A DNA stretch of 34,910 nt. It comes from CAYLJO01 sp964383905. GTDB lineage: Bacteria > Acidobacteriota > Blastocatellia > Pyrinomonadales > Pyrinomonadaceae. Within the stretch, counting starts at the first letter, position 1; every line of letters begins with the position of its first letter. The notes beneath the pieces are model-generated. The model was not told the origin of the DNA and ran no database searches. It worked only from the letters and a program-made list of their open reading frames with translations. Made by a program: the position numbers and the translations under genes. The stretch is taken from assembly GCA_964383905.1 (NCBI GenBank), contig CAYLJO010000041.1:1-34910 (forward strand), written 5' to 3'. Shown here piece by piece: positions 21,758-33,303 of this stretch.

Positions 21758-22519
21758 GTGAGCCTCATAGATGAACGATTGCAAAGAGTCGTATCTGATC
21801 AGCCTTACCCGCTGCTTTTTGTGACCATTAGCGGCGCGCATCTTTACGGCTTCCCTTCTCCGGATTCAGACTATGACCTGCGCGGCATCCACGTCTTACC
21901 GGTGCGGGAGGCCGTCGGTCTCGATCATGGTCGCGACACCGTCGAAGTCTCTGCCATACGCGAGGGGTTGGAGATTGATCTGGTGACCCATGATATCAAG
22001 AAGTTTTTCGGACTTCTGCTGAAGAAGAACGGTTATGTTCTGGAGCAGCTCTATTCGCCGTTGGTGCTCAACACCACGCCCGAGCATGAGGAGTTGAAAG
22101 AGATCGCCCGCGGGTGTCTCACTCGCCACCACTCCCACCACTACTTCGGCTTTGCCGAGACCCAATGGAAGCTCTTCGAGAAGGAGCGGCCACGCCGGGT
22201 GAAACCTCTACTCTATGTTTATCGGGTGCTCCTGACAGGCATACACCTGATGCGGACCGGCCGTGTGGAATCGAACATCCTCCGGTTGAACGAAGCGTTT
22301 AAGCTCGGCTACGTTGAAGACCTCGTCGCCCGTAAACTCGCCGGGCCGGAGAAAGCGAGCCTCAAAGACACTGATATGCTCTTCTATAAGAAGGAATATG
22401 AGCGACTGCGCCGCGCACTGGAGGACGCACATCAGGCCAGCGCTCTACCTGAATCTCCTTCCGCTAAGCCTGTGCTTAATGATCTGCTGCTCCGCTTGCG
22501 AATGGCTTCGTCAGTCTGA
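21758..22519 (+). CDS. RlaP/YcgL-type nucleotidyltransferase
   Basis: A 253-residue protein with SGAHLYGFPSPDSDYD at residues 25-40: the G-S/A helix and the D38/D40 metal pair of the polymerase-beta nucleotidyltransferase fold. RGIHVLP follows, and a helical C-terminal part (KPLLYVYRVLLTGIHLM) resembles the same region of the upstream fusion. The family is linked by gene context to RNA ligases and RNA repair (known from comparative genomics). It begins 10 bases after the fusion gene, so the two are one operon. A second, diverged paralogue side by side suggests division of labour, for example on different RNA ends. Confidence 0.88.
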   Translation: MSLIDERLQRVVSDQPYPLLFVTISGAHLYGFPSPDSDYDLRGIHVLPVREAVGLDHGRDTVEVSAIREGLEIDLVTHDIKKFFGLLLKKNGYVLEQLYSPLVLNTTPEHEELKEIARGCLTRHHSHHYFGFAETQWKLFEKERPRRVKPLLYVYRVLLTGIHLMRTGRVESNILRLNEAFKLGYVEDLVARKLAGPEKASLKDTDMLFYKKEYERLRRALEDAHQASALPESPSAKPVLNDLLLRLRMASSV

Positions 22520-22558
22520 GATTTGGATTTGAGGGTAGGATCAAGTTATCGTCTACCT

Positions 22559-23683
22559 ATGACAACTCAGTCGAAAGGGCGGCGCATCGCCTACTTCGTT
22601 TCCCCACACGGTTTCGGTCATGCCGCAAGGGCATGCGCGGTCATGGCAGCGGCCCATGAAATTGATCGATCAATCCTTTTTGAGATTTTCACCCGGGTGC
22701 CTCGCTGGTTTTTTGAGGAGTCACTTTCCTTTGCTTTCAGCTACCATCCCCTATTAACAGACGTTGGACTGGCGCAAAAGACGCCGCTCGTTGTCGATAT
22801 CCCTGAGACGTTGTCACGCCTCAATAGCTTTCTGCCGTTTGATCATTCCCTGATTAATAGTCTGGCCGGGTTGGTCCGGGAATTAGAATGTGAGTTAGTG
22901 GTCTGCGATATTGCGCCGATGGGGATCGAGGTGGCCCGCCAGGCAGGCATCACCTCCATGCTGGTCGAGAACTTTACCTGGGACGGGATCTATGAAGGCT
23001 ACGTCAACGAGGACACCCGATTAAGCAAATATATCGACTATTTCAAAGGACTGTTCGAAAAAGCAGATTATCACGTGCAAACCGAGCCCGTCTGTCGCTA
23101 CCGCGACGCCGATCTCAGGACGTCGCCGGTAAGCCGGAGGGTAAGAAAATCCCCCGACCGGATTCGAGACGAATTAGGGGTGGCCGAAAATGTAAAGGTC
23201 GTTATTATCACCATGGGAGGGATTCCCGCGCAACACTCGTTTTTGAGCCGGCTGGAAAGCCAGCGTCATATTACTTTTGTCATACCGGGTGCCGGCCAAA
23301 CGCTAGACGTTCGGAACAATCTGATTTTATTGCCATATTCCTCCGACTTCTTTCACCCGGACCTGGTCAACGCCTGCGATGCGGTTGTGGGAAAAATCGG
23401 CTACAGCACAATGGCAGAGGTTTATTACGCAGGCGTCGCCTTCGGGTACGTGAAGCGCCGGGGTTTTCGTGAGTCAAAGATACTGGCGGACTATATTGAT
23501 GGTTACATGCGCGGCTTAGAGATCAGGGAAGCGGAATTTGAAAGCGGTGATTGGTTATCACACCTAACAAAACTTCTGTCGATGCCGCGACTTCAACGCG
23601 GCGTACCGAACGGCGCCGGCAACATCGCGGATTTCATTTGTCGATTACTAAGAAACAGGTACATATCACAATCGTCTCGTTAA
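22559..23683 (+). CDS. MurG-like glycosyltransferase
   Basis: A 374-residue GT-B-fold protein. The N-terminal RIAYFVSPHGFGHAARA is the glycine-rich loop seen in GT28/MurG-like and L-arabinokinase-associated enzymes. The C-terminal half has VKVVIITMGGIP, VNACDAVVGKIGYSTMAEVYYAG (donor-binding region) and a GAGNIADFI tail. The substrate is unknown. I use the internal ATG because the upstream 12 codons lie before the conserved domain. It starts 39 bases after the nucleotidyltransferase gene on the same strand, so it may belong to the same transcript; a functional link is unclear. Confidence 0.8.
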   Translation: MTTQSKGRRIAYFVSPHGFGHAARACAVMAAAHEIDRSILFEIFTRVPRWFFEESLSFAFSYHPLLTDVGLAQKTPLVVDIPETLSRLNSFLPFDHSLINSLAGLVRELECELVVCDIAPMGIEVARQAGITSMLVENFTWDGIYEGYVNEDTRLSKYIDYFKGLFEKADYHVQTEPVCRYRDADLRTSPVSRRVRKSPDRIRDELGVAENVKVVIITMGGIPAQHSFLSRLESQRHITFVIPGAGQTLDVRNNLILLPYSSDFFHPDLVNACDAVVGKIGYSTMAEVYYAGVAFGYVKRRGFRESKILADYIDGYMRGLEIREAEFESGDWLSHLTKLLSMPRLQRGVPNGAGNIADFICRLLRNRYISQSSR

Positions 23684-23688
23684 CTGAT

Positions 23689-24810
23689 ATGGATCTCCGA
23701 ACGCTTAAAACCCCCTCTCTCGTCCTGGATATTGAGCGAGTAGAGCGCAACGCGGAGCGAATCGGGCAGCGCGTGCGCAGCTTCGGGGCAAATCTTCGCC
23801 CCCACGTCAAGACTCATAAATGCGTCGAGGTGGCACGCATCCAGGCAAAGGGTCACTCGGGCGCAATCACCGTTTCGACCCTGGCCGAGGCGCGTGCCTT
23901 CGCGGCGCATGGCTTCAACGACATCACTTATGCCGTGCCGATTGAGCCCGGTAAGTTCGAGGAGGCTGTCACTCTCGCCAAAAGAGATGTGAGGCTGGCG
24001 CTGATCACGGATGATCCCGAGATGCCACCCCGGCTTGACGAGGCCGCGCGTGCCGGGGGAGTCATAATCGACCTTTTCTTAAAAGTTGATTGCGGTTATC
24101 ACCGCTGCGGGGTCGAGCCCGACACCGAAGAGGCGCTCGAGATTCCGCGGAAGATCACCGCTTCGCCCAACCTTCGCTTCGCCGGGATTCTGACGCATGC
24201 CGGTCATTCCTATCACTGCCGTTCAAAGGACGAACTGCTCGCGACGGCGCAGCACGAGCGAGACCTGATGATCGGGTTTGCCGCCAGACTGCGCGCGGAC
24301 GGCATCCCTGTTCCGACAATCAGCATCGGCTCGACGCCGACGATCGCAGCCATTGATCACCTGCGCGGGGTTGATGAGGTGCGGCCGGGCAACTACATCT
24401 TCTTCGACGCCTTCCAGGCCACCCTCGGCAGTTGTCGGATGGAGGACTGCGCCCTGACGGTGCTCGCAGCCGTTGTGCATAGAGACCGCCGCCGCCGCAA
24501 AGTCGTCATCGATGCTGGCGCGATCGCGCTCTCTAAGGATCTCGGCGCGATAGAGTTTGATCCGACCTGTGGCTACGGACGGGTGCTCGATTTATCGGGA
24601 AATGACCTGGGGCTACGAGTCGAGTCGCTGTCGCAGGAGCACGGTCAGGTGATCACTACTGATGAAAAGGTGTTTGACCAGCTCAAGGTGGGGACGCGTG
24701 TGCGTGTGCTGGCGAATCACTCCTGCCTGACGGCCGCTCAGCACTCGCACTATCACGTGCTGGAAGGCGACCGCCTTGTTGCTCGCTGGGATATTCAGCG
24801 CGGTTGGTAA
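23689..24810 (+). CDS. D-threonine aldolase / D-serine dehydratase-type PLP enzyme
   Basis: A 373-residue fold-type III (alanine racemase-like) PLP protein. The PLP lysine is in RPHVKTHKC (K41); VDCGYHRCG and ILTHAGHSYH line the barrel; the C-terminal NHSCLTAAQH segment supplies the His/Cys metal ligands typical of D-threonine aldolase and eukaryotic-type D-serine dehydratase. It acts on D-hydroxy amino acids; the exact substrate is uncertain. An earlier in-frame start overlaps the glycosyltransferase gene and lacks homology, so I chose ATG 23689, five bases after that gene ends. Confidence 0.88.
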   Translation: MDLRTLKTPSLVLDIERVERNAERIGQRVRSFGANLRPHVKTHKCVEVARIQAKGHSGAITVSTLAEARAFAAHGFNDITYAVPIEPGKFEEAVTLAKRDVRLALITDDPEMPPRLDEAARAGGVIIDLFLKVDCGYHRCGVEPDTEEALEIPRKITASPNLRFAGILTHAGHSYHCRSKDELLATAQHERDLMIGFAARLRADGIPVPTISIGSTPTIAAIDHLRGVDEVRPGNYIFFDAFQATLGSCRMEDCALTVLAAVVHRDRRRRKVVIDAGAIALSKDLGAIEFDPTCGYGRVLDLSGNDLGLRVESLSQEHGQVITTDEKVFDQLKVGTRVRVLANHSCLTAAQHSHYHVLEGDRLVARWDIQRGW

Positions 24811-24871
24811 ACAATTGTTCGTCGCCTGACATTGTGGGTCAAGCCGCCGGTGGCCCGTAAGAAAGCACACG

Positions 24872-25237
24872 ATGCGAGATTTAAATGAGATCTTCGCTGC
24901 CCTGAGCCAATCGGCGTTTCGCCGCCGGTTCCATTTGCGCCATCAGGAGCGTGATTATCTTCGCCGTAAGGGGCTTCCTGTCATTCTCGAACACGCGGCT
25001 GACTTTGTCGAGAAGCGACTGGCGCCGGCGCACCCGGCCAACGACGGGAAACAAACTCCGATGCGCAACCACCCGGCGTTTGTGGCCCAGCACGCGACGG
25101 CGACGTGCTGCCGCGGCTGCCTGGAGAAATGGCATGGAATTCCCAAAGGGCGGGCGCTCGATGACGAGGAGAAGCGGTATGTGCTGGCGGTGCTGGAAAC
25201 ATGGCTGAGGCGCGAGGAGAGTCATGCCTCATCATAA
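24872..25237 (+). CDS. DUF4186 domain protein
   Basis: A 121-residue protein. FRRRFHLRHQERDYLRRKGL, an HPAFVAQHATATCCRGCLEKWHGIPKG block with a Cys cluster, and a final helix with AVLETWLRR all match DUF4186. The conserved His and Cys residues suggest a metal site. Function unknown. It is the last gene of the plus-strand group. Confidence 0.82.
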   Translation: MRDLNEIFAALSQSAFRRRFHLRHQERDYLRRKGLPVILEHAADFVEKRLAPAHPANDGKQTPMRNHPAFVAQHATATCCRGCLEKWHGIPKGRALDDEEKRYVLAVLETWLRREESHASS

Positions 25238-25364
25238 CAGCCTTGCAAGATTCGACTCCGGCTGGACCTATGCTGCTTCTTCTCTGTTTCCTGTGTCTTT
25301 CCTCCGCGTCCTGCGGCGTCCTCTGCGGTTCAAGTTTTTGGTCGCGGCTCTGCTGAATCCTGCT

Positions 25365-26099
25365 CTAGTACCAGCAGGGCCGCGTATCCATCAGGAGTCT
25401 CGACTGAGGGATTGAGATGTAGTCGCTCGACCACGCTTCCCTCTGCACCGGCCTGTAATCATCGGTGAGAATCGTTGTTTCTCCATCGATCGGAACCTTC
25501 CGGCGCGAAAGCTTCTGATAGTCGCGGGTGCGGCCCTGCACGGTCGTGTAATAATCTCGGAAATGTACGGGCATGATCTTCAGCCCTTCCAGCCAGTAAT
25601 AGACCCTCCCGAAATAGGCCGCGTGAAGCCAGCACTCCCACGGGCGCGGGTGGTACAGATCCTGCCTCAACACTTGCGTATAAAGTGGAAGCCACAGTAC
25701 GTAGATACCCTTCCGCGCATACTCGGCCGTCCGGTATCTGATTTTGGCAAGCGAGAGACTGCTCAACTGTACCTCGATGGCCACCGGGGCGCCACTGATA
25801 TAGGCGCTCACGTCGGGCCTCACCGTCCCCAGATTTCGCTCGATCTCGCACTTGCTGACCCGCGGGTGATTGGCAAGGCTTTCATAAATGGCAATCTTGC
25901 ACCGCCGGTGTTCTTCAGATTCACCGGTCCCGTATTCACAGGTGACCGGCGGCTGGTGTGCGAAGTGGGCCGCCCTGACCCCTCCTTTCCTGAGTATCAC
26001 GATCTCCCGGCAGCAAAAGCAGCGGAAGGGCTTGTCGGCCTTGTCAGCCTCCCAGGCCCCAACTTTTTGCGCATCAAGCTCCCTGATTGCGGTTAACAT
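25365..26099 (-). CDS. CoiA-like nuclease
   Basis: A 244-residue protein starting MLTAIRELDAQK. The N-terminal zinc-ribbon-like part has CFCCREIVILRKG and the AAHFAH motif. The middle has the restriction-like nuclease core RPDVSAYISGAPVAIEVQLS (Asp then Glu-x-Gln). Both are features of the competence protein CoiA family. A TTG seven codons upstream is possible but the ATG fits the family. It is the last gene of the helicase-nuclease operon, 75 bases after the exonuclease gene. CoiA proteins are linked to processing of incoming DNA in competent cells; here a repair role is as likely. Confidence 0.78.
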   Translation of the reverse strand: MLTAIRELDAQKVGAWEADKADKPFRCFCCREIVILRKGGVRAAHFAHQPPVTCEYGTGESEEHRRCKIAIYESLANHPRVSKCEIERNLGTVRPDVSAYISGAPVAIEVQLSSLSLAKIRYRTAEYARKGIYVLWLPLYTQVLRQDLYHPRPWECWLHAAYFGRVYYWLEGLKIMPVHFRDYYTTVQGRTRDYQKLSRRKVPIDGETTILTDDYRPVQREAWSSDYISIPQSRLLMDTRPCWY

Positions 26100-26174
26100 A
26101 TAAGCCGAGTCTATGGTCAACGAATATTCACCGCCGAGGACACGGAGAAAGCCCGTTAATTTCTTCGCTTCTTC

Positions 26175-26720
26175 TTAAACCCTCGGTGCTGCCAGAGCCT
26201 TGAGCAGATGATAGGTGGCCTGCACGTCTCGACCGGCACGGTGATTCCCACCCGCCAGGCCAAAATACGCACAGGCTTCGTTGAGCGTCGGCGACTTCCT
26301 TATTCCCATGGCTTTTTTGACCAGTTGCAAAGCGCATCGCCAGCCTCTCTCGGAAGAGGTCTGCTGATGGCGGAAGCATGTGGCGGCCAGCGCCCGCCGG
26401 TCAAACGCTGCGTTGTAGGCAACGAGCAGTTTCCCATCAATCAGCGACGAGATTTTGGGCCAGATGTCTGTCCAGTACGGGGCATTGATAAACTCTGACT
26501 TGCCGAAGCGGTGGATCTTCGACGGCATCGGCAACGGGTGGAAGGTCGGATGCACCAAAGTCTCGTAAACTACGTTACCGGCGACATCTCCGATTGCGAT
26601 CTCGATGATCTCAACAGTCGGCCCTGAGCCGATGGTCTCTGTATCGATGATCAAAGCCCTTTCATTAAACTCGTAAATCTCCAGCGGTGGTGTGTAAAGC
26701 TGTTTGATGTTGTAATGCAT
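26175..26720 (-). CDS. DEDD-family 3'-5' exonuclease
   Basis: A 181-residue DnaQ/RNase T-type exonuclease. Exo I is IIDTETIG (D26, E28), exo II is YNAAFDRR, and exo III is HRAGRDVQATYHLL with the H-x4-D arrangement. There is a single domain and no polymerase. It lies 22 bases downstream of the Bax1 gene in the same operon, suggesting that it trims ends made by the helicase-nuclease pair. Confidence 0.88.
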   Translation of the reverse strand: MHYNIKQLYTPPLEIYEFNERALIIDTETIGSGPTVEIIEIAIGDVAGNVVYETLVHPTFHPLPMPSKIHRFGKSEFINAPYWTDIWPKISSLIDGKLLVAYNAAFDRRALAATCFRHQQTSSERGWRCALQLVKKAMGIRKSPTLNEACAYFGLAGGNHRAGRDVQATYHLLKALAAPRV

Positions 26721-26742
26721 GAAAATACTGACTATTGGAAAA

Positions 26743-27954
26743 CTAATACCCTTCAGAAATCAGCTTATCGATGAACTGCTCAATAGCGGCCGGATCAAGA
26801 TTCCTCTTAAAGATAATCGTATGCGCCGGAACTTTTGTGAGCGGGTCGCGGCTGCCTCGCAATTCGTCCCAGGCCGCCACGATAAAATTCCTGATCCCCG
26901 CATGCTCGAACTCTTTCAATCGCTGGTGTAGATGCCGTGGCGTCCAGAAGCCCAGGACTTCCAGGTAAACCTCCTTTCCATCCGGATGTCTGATCACAAA
27001 ATCGGGGATGAAGGCGCTTTCTCCCAAATCGATGACCTCACTACTGCGCTCCAGCACCCATGGGCTCGCGTATCCGGCCCAGCTCTCCGCGAGCTTCTCT
27101 AAGACAGGATTGTCGTACGGCATTGCGCTGAGGTAGTGAGAGCGCAACCGATCCTGGTTACTGTTCATTTCAAAGAATGCGCTGCCGCTGCCCGGCTTGG
27201 CAGTGATCTCGGCACGCATTCTCCACCCCCGGCAGAGCAGGAGCGCGGGTAGAAATACCGCCATCTGGACGCCGTACTTCTGCGAGCGGTGAAACATCGA
27301 GACGGGTCCGTCGAGCCGAATCTCATAGCCTTTGGCCGAGCTGCCCTTGATGGTATGGATCAAGCGATACGCTTTAATCGCGCCGAACAATTCTCGATAG
27401 CCCTCCGGGTTCTGCGGCTCGACCCACAGATGCATTTCCACGCAGCGGTAAAGCAATGCCTGCGCCTGTGCCAGGTTATACAGGTCGAGCAATTCCCTGT
27501 CAGTTAATCGATCAAACTCAATCAGCTTTTGATTCTCCGGCAGATCGGCATAAAGACCCCCGAGCACAACTTCGGGCGCGCATCCGAGTTCCCTGGCGGC
27601 GTCATTGACGACTTCGGCGCGGACGCTGCCCTTGTCGATCACCGGATGATACTGGCGTGCCTTGAGAAACAACGCGCGGCGTATCTCAACCGGATCGGTC
27701 GGGCTGGAGGTCTCAAAAACGCAACGGTCCATCAGGAGCTTGATAAAGCCGCGCAGGATCTTGTAGTCCGTGCCGAGGCCAACGTATTCCTCGAGCGCGA
27801 GTTCCAGCTCGGCGCGGGCGCGCCCCTCGTGAGCGCCAAACAGGCGGATCAGTTCGGCCGCGTCACGCAGGTAATCCGGGTCTTCCGTGTCAATATAGCG
27901 CGGCCCGGTACGTCCCCCGCGCTGCCAGCTTTGCGCCAGATCGGCCGTCAGCAT
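26743..27954 (-). CDS. Bax1 (DUF790) nuclease, XPB partner
   Basis: A 403-residue protein starting MLTADLAQSWQRGG. A long helical N-terminal part is followed by a nuclease domain with ESSEVIDLG-like and FIPDFVIRHPDGKEVYLEVLGFW segments, the D...ExE-type core of DUF790. In archaea Bax1 is a structure-specific nuclease that binds XPB, cutting DNA bubbles in a nucleotide-excision-like reaction (established for archaeal proteins). Here it follows the XPB gene by 7 bases, so the two are surely co-translated. Confidence 0.9.
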   Translation of the reverse strand: MLTADLAQSWQRGGRTGPRYIDTEDPDYLRDAAELIRLFGAHEGRARAELELALEEYVGLGTDYKILRGFIKLLMDRCVFETSSPTDPVEIRRALFLKARQYHPVIDKGSVRAEVVNDAARELGCAPEVVLGGLYADLPENQKLIEFDRLTDRELLDLYNLAQAQALLYRCVEMHLWVEPQNPEGYRELFGAIKAYRLIHTIKGSSAKGYEIRLDGPVSMFHRSQKYGVQMAVFLPALLLCRGWRMRAEITAKPGSGSAFFEMNSNQDRLRSHYLSAMPYDNPVLEKLAESWAGYASPWVLERSSEVIDLGESAFIPDFVIRHPDGKEVYLEVLGFWTPRHLHQRLKEFEHAGIRNFIVAAWDELRGSRDPLTKVPAHTIIFKRNLDPAAIEQFIDKLISEGY

Positions 27955-27961
27955 CCAACCA

Positions 27962-29374
27962 TCACCTCAGGAATCCCTGTTCTTCCCGCTGGTATCTGAT
28001 CTCGCGAAACTGCTCGCCGCCGCTCCGCCGCTCGCTGATGCGCTCCTCGGTAGTGTCTCTTGTGACCACTTCGTACAGGGTCGCCTCCTTACCGGGCTGC
28101 TTGCGCAATATCCGCCCGAGCCGCTGGATGTGCTCGCGGGAGGAGCCTGACCCCGACAAGACGATCGCTACCGATGCCTCGGGGATGTTAACACCCTCGT
28201 TGAGCACCTTCGAAGTAGCCAGCGCCAGGACATCCCCTTTATTGAAAGCTTCCAGCCACTGGCGTCGCTCTTTGATCCCCGTCTCGTGAGTGATGGCCGG
28301 AATAAAGAATTGTTCCGAGATGCGGTAGACCATTTCGTTCTCGGCGGTGAAGATCAGCACCCGGTCTTTTTTGTGGCGCTGAAGCAATTCGGTCAGAACC
28401 CGCAGCTTGGCGTCAGTGCCGAGCGCCACGCGTTTCGATTCGCGATAGGCAAGCATCGCCCTCCGGCCGGCTTCGCTCCGCGCGCTGGCGGCAATGAACA
28501 TGCGCCATCCGTCCAGGCTGCTCAGAGAGATTCTCTTCTCGTCAAGAAATCGCCGGAAGATATTCCTTTCCCGTTCGTAGGCAGCGCGCTCCTCGCGGCT
28601 CAATTCGACGTTGATGCGCACCACACTGTAATCGGCCAGATACTCACCGGCCAGTTCCTGCGCCTCGCGCCGGTAGACGATCGGGCCGATCAATTGCTCG
28701 AGCAGGTGGTCTGCGCCATCGGTGCGCTCCGGCGTGGCCGTGAGACCGAGCCGAAACGGGGCGATCGCCATCTCGGCGGCGTAGCGGTAGATGCTGCTCG
28801 GAAGGTGGTGGCATTCGTCGAAGATGATGAGGCCGAATTGATTGCCCAATCGCTCCATAAAGCGGAACGCCGAGGCGTAAGTTGTGACGGTGAGCGCCCC
28901 CAACTCGAAGTACCCGCCACCGATTAAGCCCACTTCGGCCTGAAAGCAGGAGAGGAGCAGGTCATACCATTGGTTCATCAGGTCGATGGTCGGCACAACC
29001 ACCAGCGTGGAGCGCTTGGTCTGTTCGATAGCTATCTGCGCCACCAGGCTCTTGCCGGCGCCGGTCGGGAGGATGACAACACCGCAACGGCTGCTGCGCC
29101 GCCATTCTTCGATCGCCTGCTGCTGGTAGGGTCTCGGCTCGACCAGCAGCTTGGTGGGGAAGTCAAACTGTTGATAAGCGCGCGCCCGGTCTTCGTAAGC
29201 CGTCTGCCGGCGAATTAACTCTTTGACGATGTGGCGGTAGGCCCATGCCGGGGCGCGCCAGCGCATCACCCTCTCATCCCACCGGAAAGGCGGCGGCGCG
29301 GTAAATGATTGGAGAGCGCTATCGAGCAGAAGCGTCCCTGAATCGAATCGCAGTACAACTTGTGTCGAGCTCAT
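27962..29374 (-). CDS. XPB/Rad25-type DNA helicase
   Basis: A 470-residue superfamily 2 helicase. The N-terminal damage-recognition-like domain (about 1-75) is followed by the motor: PYQQQAIEEW (Q-like region), Walker A PTGAGKS (103-109), DECH box (186-189), LTATPERTDG (motif III), and motif V/VI with SKVLNEGVNIPEAS and QRLGRILRKQPG. Length and order match prokaryotic XPB. It is the first gene of a minus-strand operon XPB, Bax1, exonuclease, CoiA-like nuclease. Confidence 0.92.
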   Translation of the reverse strand: MSSTQVVLRFDSGTLLLDSALQSFTAPPPFRWDERVMRWRAPAWAYRHIVKELIRRQTAYEDRARAYQQFDFPTKLLVEPRPYQQQAIEEWRRSSRCGVVILPTGAGKSLVAQIAIEQTKRSTLVVVPTIDLMNQWYDLLLSCFQAEVGLIGGGYFELGALTVTTYASAFRFMERLGNQFGLIIFDECHHLPSSIYRYAAEMAIAPFRLGLTATPERTDGADHLLEQLIGPIVYRREAQELAGEYLADYSVVRINVELSREERAAYERERNIFRRFLDEKRISLSSLDGWRMFIAASARSEAGRRAMLAYRESKRVALGTDAKLRVLTELLQRHKKDRVLIFTAENEMVYRISEQFFIPAITHETGIKERRQWLEAFNKGDVLALATSKVLNEGVNIPEASVAIVLSGSGSSREHIQRLGRILRKQPGKEATLYEVVTRDTTEERISERRSGGEQFREIRYQREEQGFLR

Positions 29375-29536
29375 CCCGCCTTGAGATTACACCAAGACCC
29401 CCGTCAACTTCGAGCGGGGCGATGCCGGTGGGGTGGCAGCAATTGCCCACGCGGCCGCCGGCTGCCTGGTCTTGACAGAGGCCATCCGGCCGCTTGATCC
29501 GCAGGTTCTTATCCATCAACGCTTCGGATTCAAACC

Positions 29537-29986
29537 CTAGAACGGGATCGCATCTTCTTCCATCTCTGCTTGCCGGAGTGGAACGCGACCACCGGCCACC
29601 CGCGCCGGGCCCTGGTCCCTGTCCTGATCAAGCTGCCTGACCGGGATACCCTCTCGATCGCCGCTGTCGATGAAACGCACGTCCGACGCGTTAATTTCCA
29701 GCGTATAGCGCGGCTTCCCTTCCCGGTCGGTCCACTCCTCAAGGTGTAACCTTCCCTCGACATACACGCTTCGACCCTTAATCAGGTATTTGGAGACGCT
29801 TTCCGCCTGCTTGCCCCAGACCGTGACTCTGAACCACGTAGTGATATCCTGCTGCTCGCCCGCCCGATCCTTGCGGCGCTCGTTGCTGGCGATACTGAAA
29901 GTACAGACCGCCGTACCCTGCGGCGTGTATCGCATCTCGGGGTCGCGACCGAGGTTCCCGACAACAATAATCTTGTTGAACGACAT
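29537..29986 (-). CDS. ssb: Single-stranded DNA-binding protein
   Basis: A 149-residue SSB. The OB fold begins SFNKIIVVGNLGRDPEMRYTPQG and includes the TTWFRVTVWGKQAE and GRSVYVEGRLHLEEW strands. A short linker rich in Arg, Asp and Gln leads to the acidic tip MEEDAIPF, close to the classical DDDIPF tail that recruits repair enzymes. It protects ssDNA in replication and repair. It is 162 bases upstream of the XPB operon on the same strand. Confidence 0.95.
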   Translation of the reverse strand: MSFNKIIVVGNLGRDPEMRYTPQGTAVCTFSIASNERRKDRAGEQQDITTWFRVTVWGKQAESVSKYLIKGRSVYVEGRLHLEEWTDREGKPRYTLEINASDVRFIDSGDREGIPVRQLDQDRDQGPARVAGGRVPLRQAEMEEDAIPF

Positions 29987-30283
29987 GACTTTTGATCCTC
30001 GTTTTCTCTTGCTCTATCTTTGATCAGCCCAAGACTCGATTCGCTCGGGCGGTCAGAAGCTAGGCCGGTGTTTCAAATGTGGAACATCGTATCACAGGTA
30101 GCAGGCAGGTGTATATCTCTTTTCGGCCGGTAAACTTTGCTTCTGAATTATCGCCAAATCCTTGAGGCGAGATTAGAAATCGGTTGGGCGCTGATTGAGG
30201 GTAACTCACCGCGGAGGATGCCGCGGCGGCGCAGACGAGGTAAACAGGGATTTATTCGTGATCCCCTTTTCTTCCGCGTCCTC
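29987..30283. other. Intergenic region between ssb and aat
   Basis: This stretch of about 300 bases lies between the 3' end of aat and the start of ssb. It must hold the ssb promoter, but I could not pick out a reliable -35/-10 pair, operator or terminator, and the short open frames are not gene-like. Confidence 0.4.
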
Positions 30284-30979
30284 TTATGACAAATCCCATT
30301 TAGATTCCTGTTCCGCATGGCCCCGGTTTCCAAATAGATCAAGCTTTCGGGCGCGAGTCTCGGCAAGTTTTTCCAGAAACTCGTCGCGGCCGATGAGCTT
30401 TGCGCCGAGCGCCGCCATGTGCGGCGTCATCATCTGAATATCAATCCAGTCCAGTCCTCTTCCCGCGAGGTGCTCGATCAGATAGAGCAGCGCCAGTTTC
30501 GACGCGTTCGGGCGATAGAAAAACATGCTTTCGCCGGCAAATGAGCTGTCCGGGTCAACACCGTAGAGCCCGCCGACCAGGGTTTCACCCTCCCAGGCTT
30601 CGACGCTGTGCGCGTAACCGTTCCGGTGAAGCTCACAATAGGCGCGAATCATCTCCGGCGTGATCCAGGTCCCATCTTCACCCTTGCGTTTTGCCCTTGC
30701 ACAGGCGAGGATGACCGCGCTGAAATCCTGATCAATAGTAAACCGGAACGGCGCACGCCTTCCCGCCTTCGCCAGGCTTCGCGGAACATGCAGATCCTTG
30801 AATTCCAGAATGGCCCTTTCTTCCGGGCAGAACCAGGTCAAAGGCCATCCATCCATCGGCCACGGAAAGATTCCCTGACGATAGGCACTGAGCAGATTGA
30901 TCGTGTTCAAGCTGCCCCCAATCGTCACAATGCCCTCGAAAGCGGCATATCTGGGATCTGGAAAGCGTATCAGAGCCAT
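30284..30979 (-). CDS. aat: Leucyl/phenylalanyl-tRNA-protein transferase
   Basis: A 231-residue enzyme that transfers Leu or Phe from tRNA to N-terminal Arg/Lys of proteins, making N-degrons for ClpS/ClpAP. The hallmark YRQGIFPWP, WFCPEERAILE, GTWITPEMIRAYCELHRNGYAHSVE and GESMFFYRPNASKLALLYLIEHL segments are all present. Its neighbours clpA (78 bases upstream, same strand) and clpS confirm the pathway. Confidence 0.95.
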   Translation of the reverse strand: MALIRFPDPRYAAFEGIVTIGGSLNTINLLSAYRQGIFPWPMDGWPLTWFCPEERAILEFKDLHVPRSLAKAGRRAPFRFTIDQDFSAVILACARAKRKGEDGTWITPEMIRAYCELHRNGYAHSVEAWEGETLVGGLYGVDPDSSFAGESMFFYRPNASKLALLYLIEHLAGRGLDWIDIQMMTPHMAALGAKLIGRDEFLEKLAETRARKLDLFGNRGHAEQESKWDLS

Positions 30980-31056
30980 ATCTTAAGGAGACCAGAGCGG
31001 AATACGCTTTTCACGTACCAAACCATCGCCAAAGAGATTTGCGCGTTACACCCTTG

Positions 31057-33303
<2,247 letters not shown>

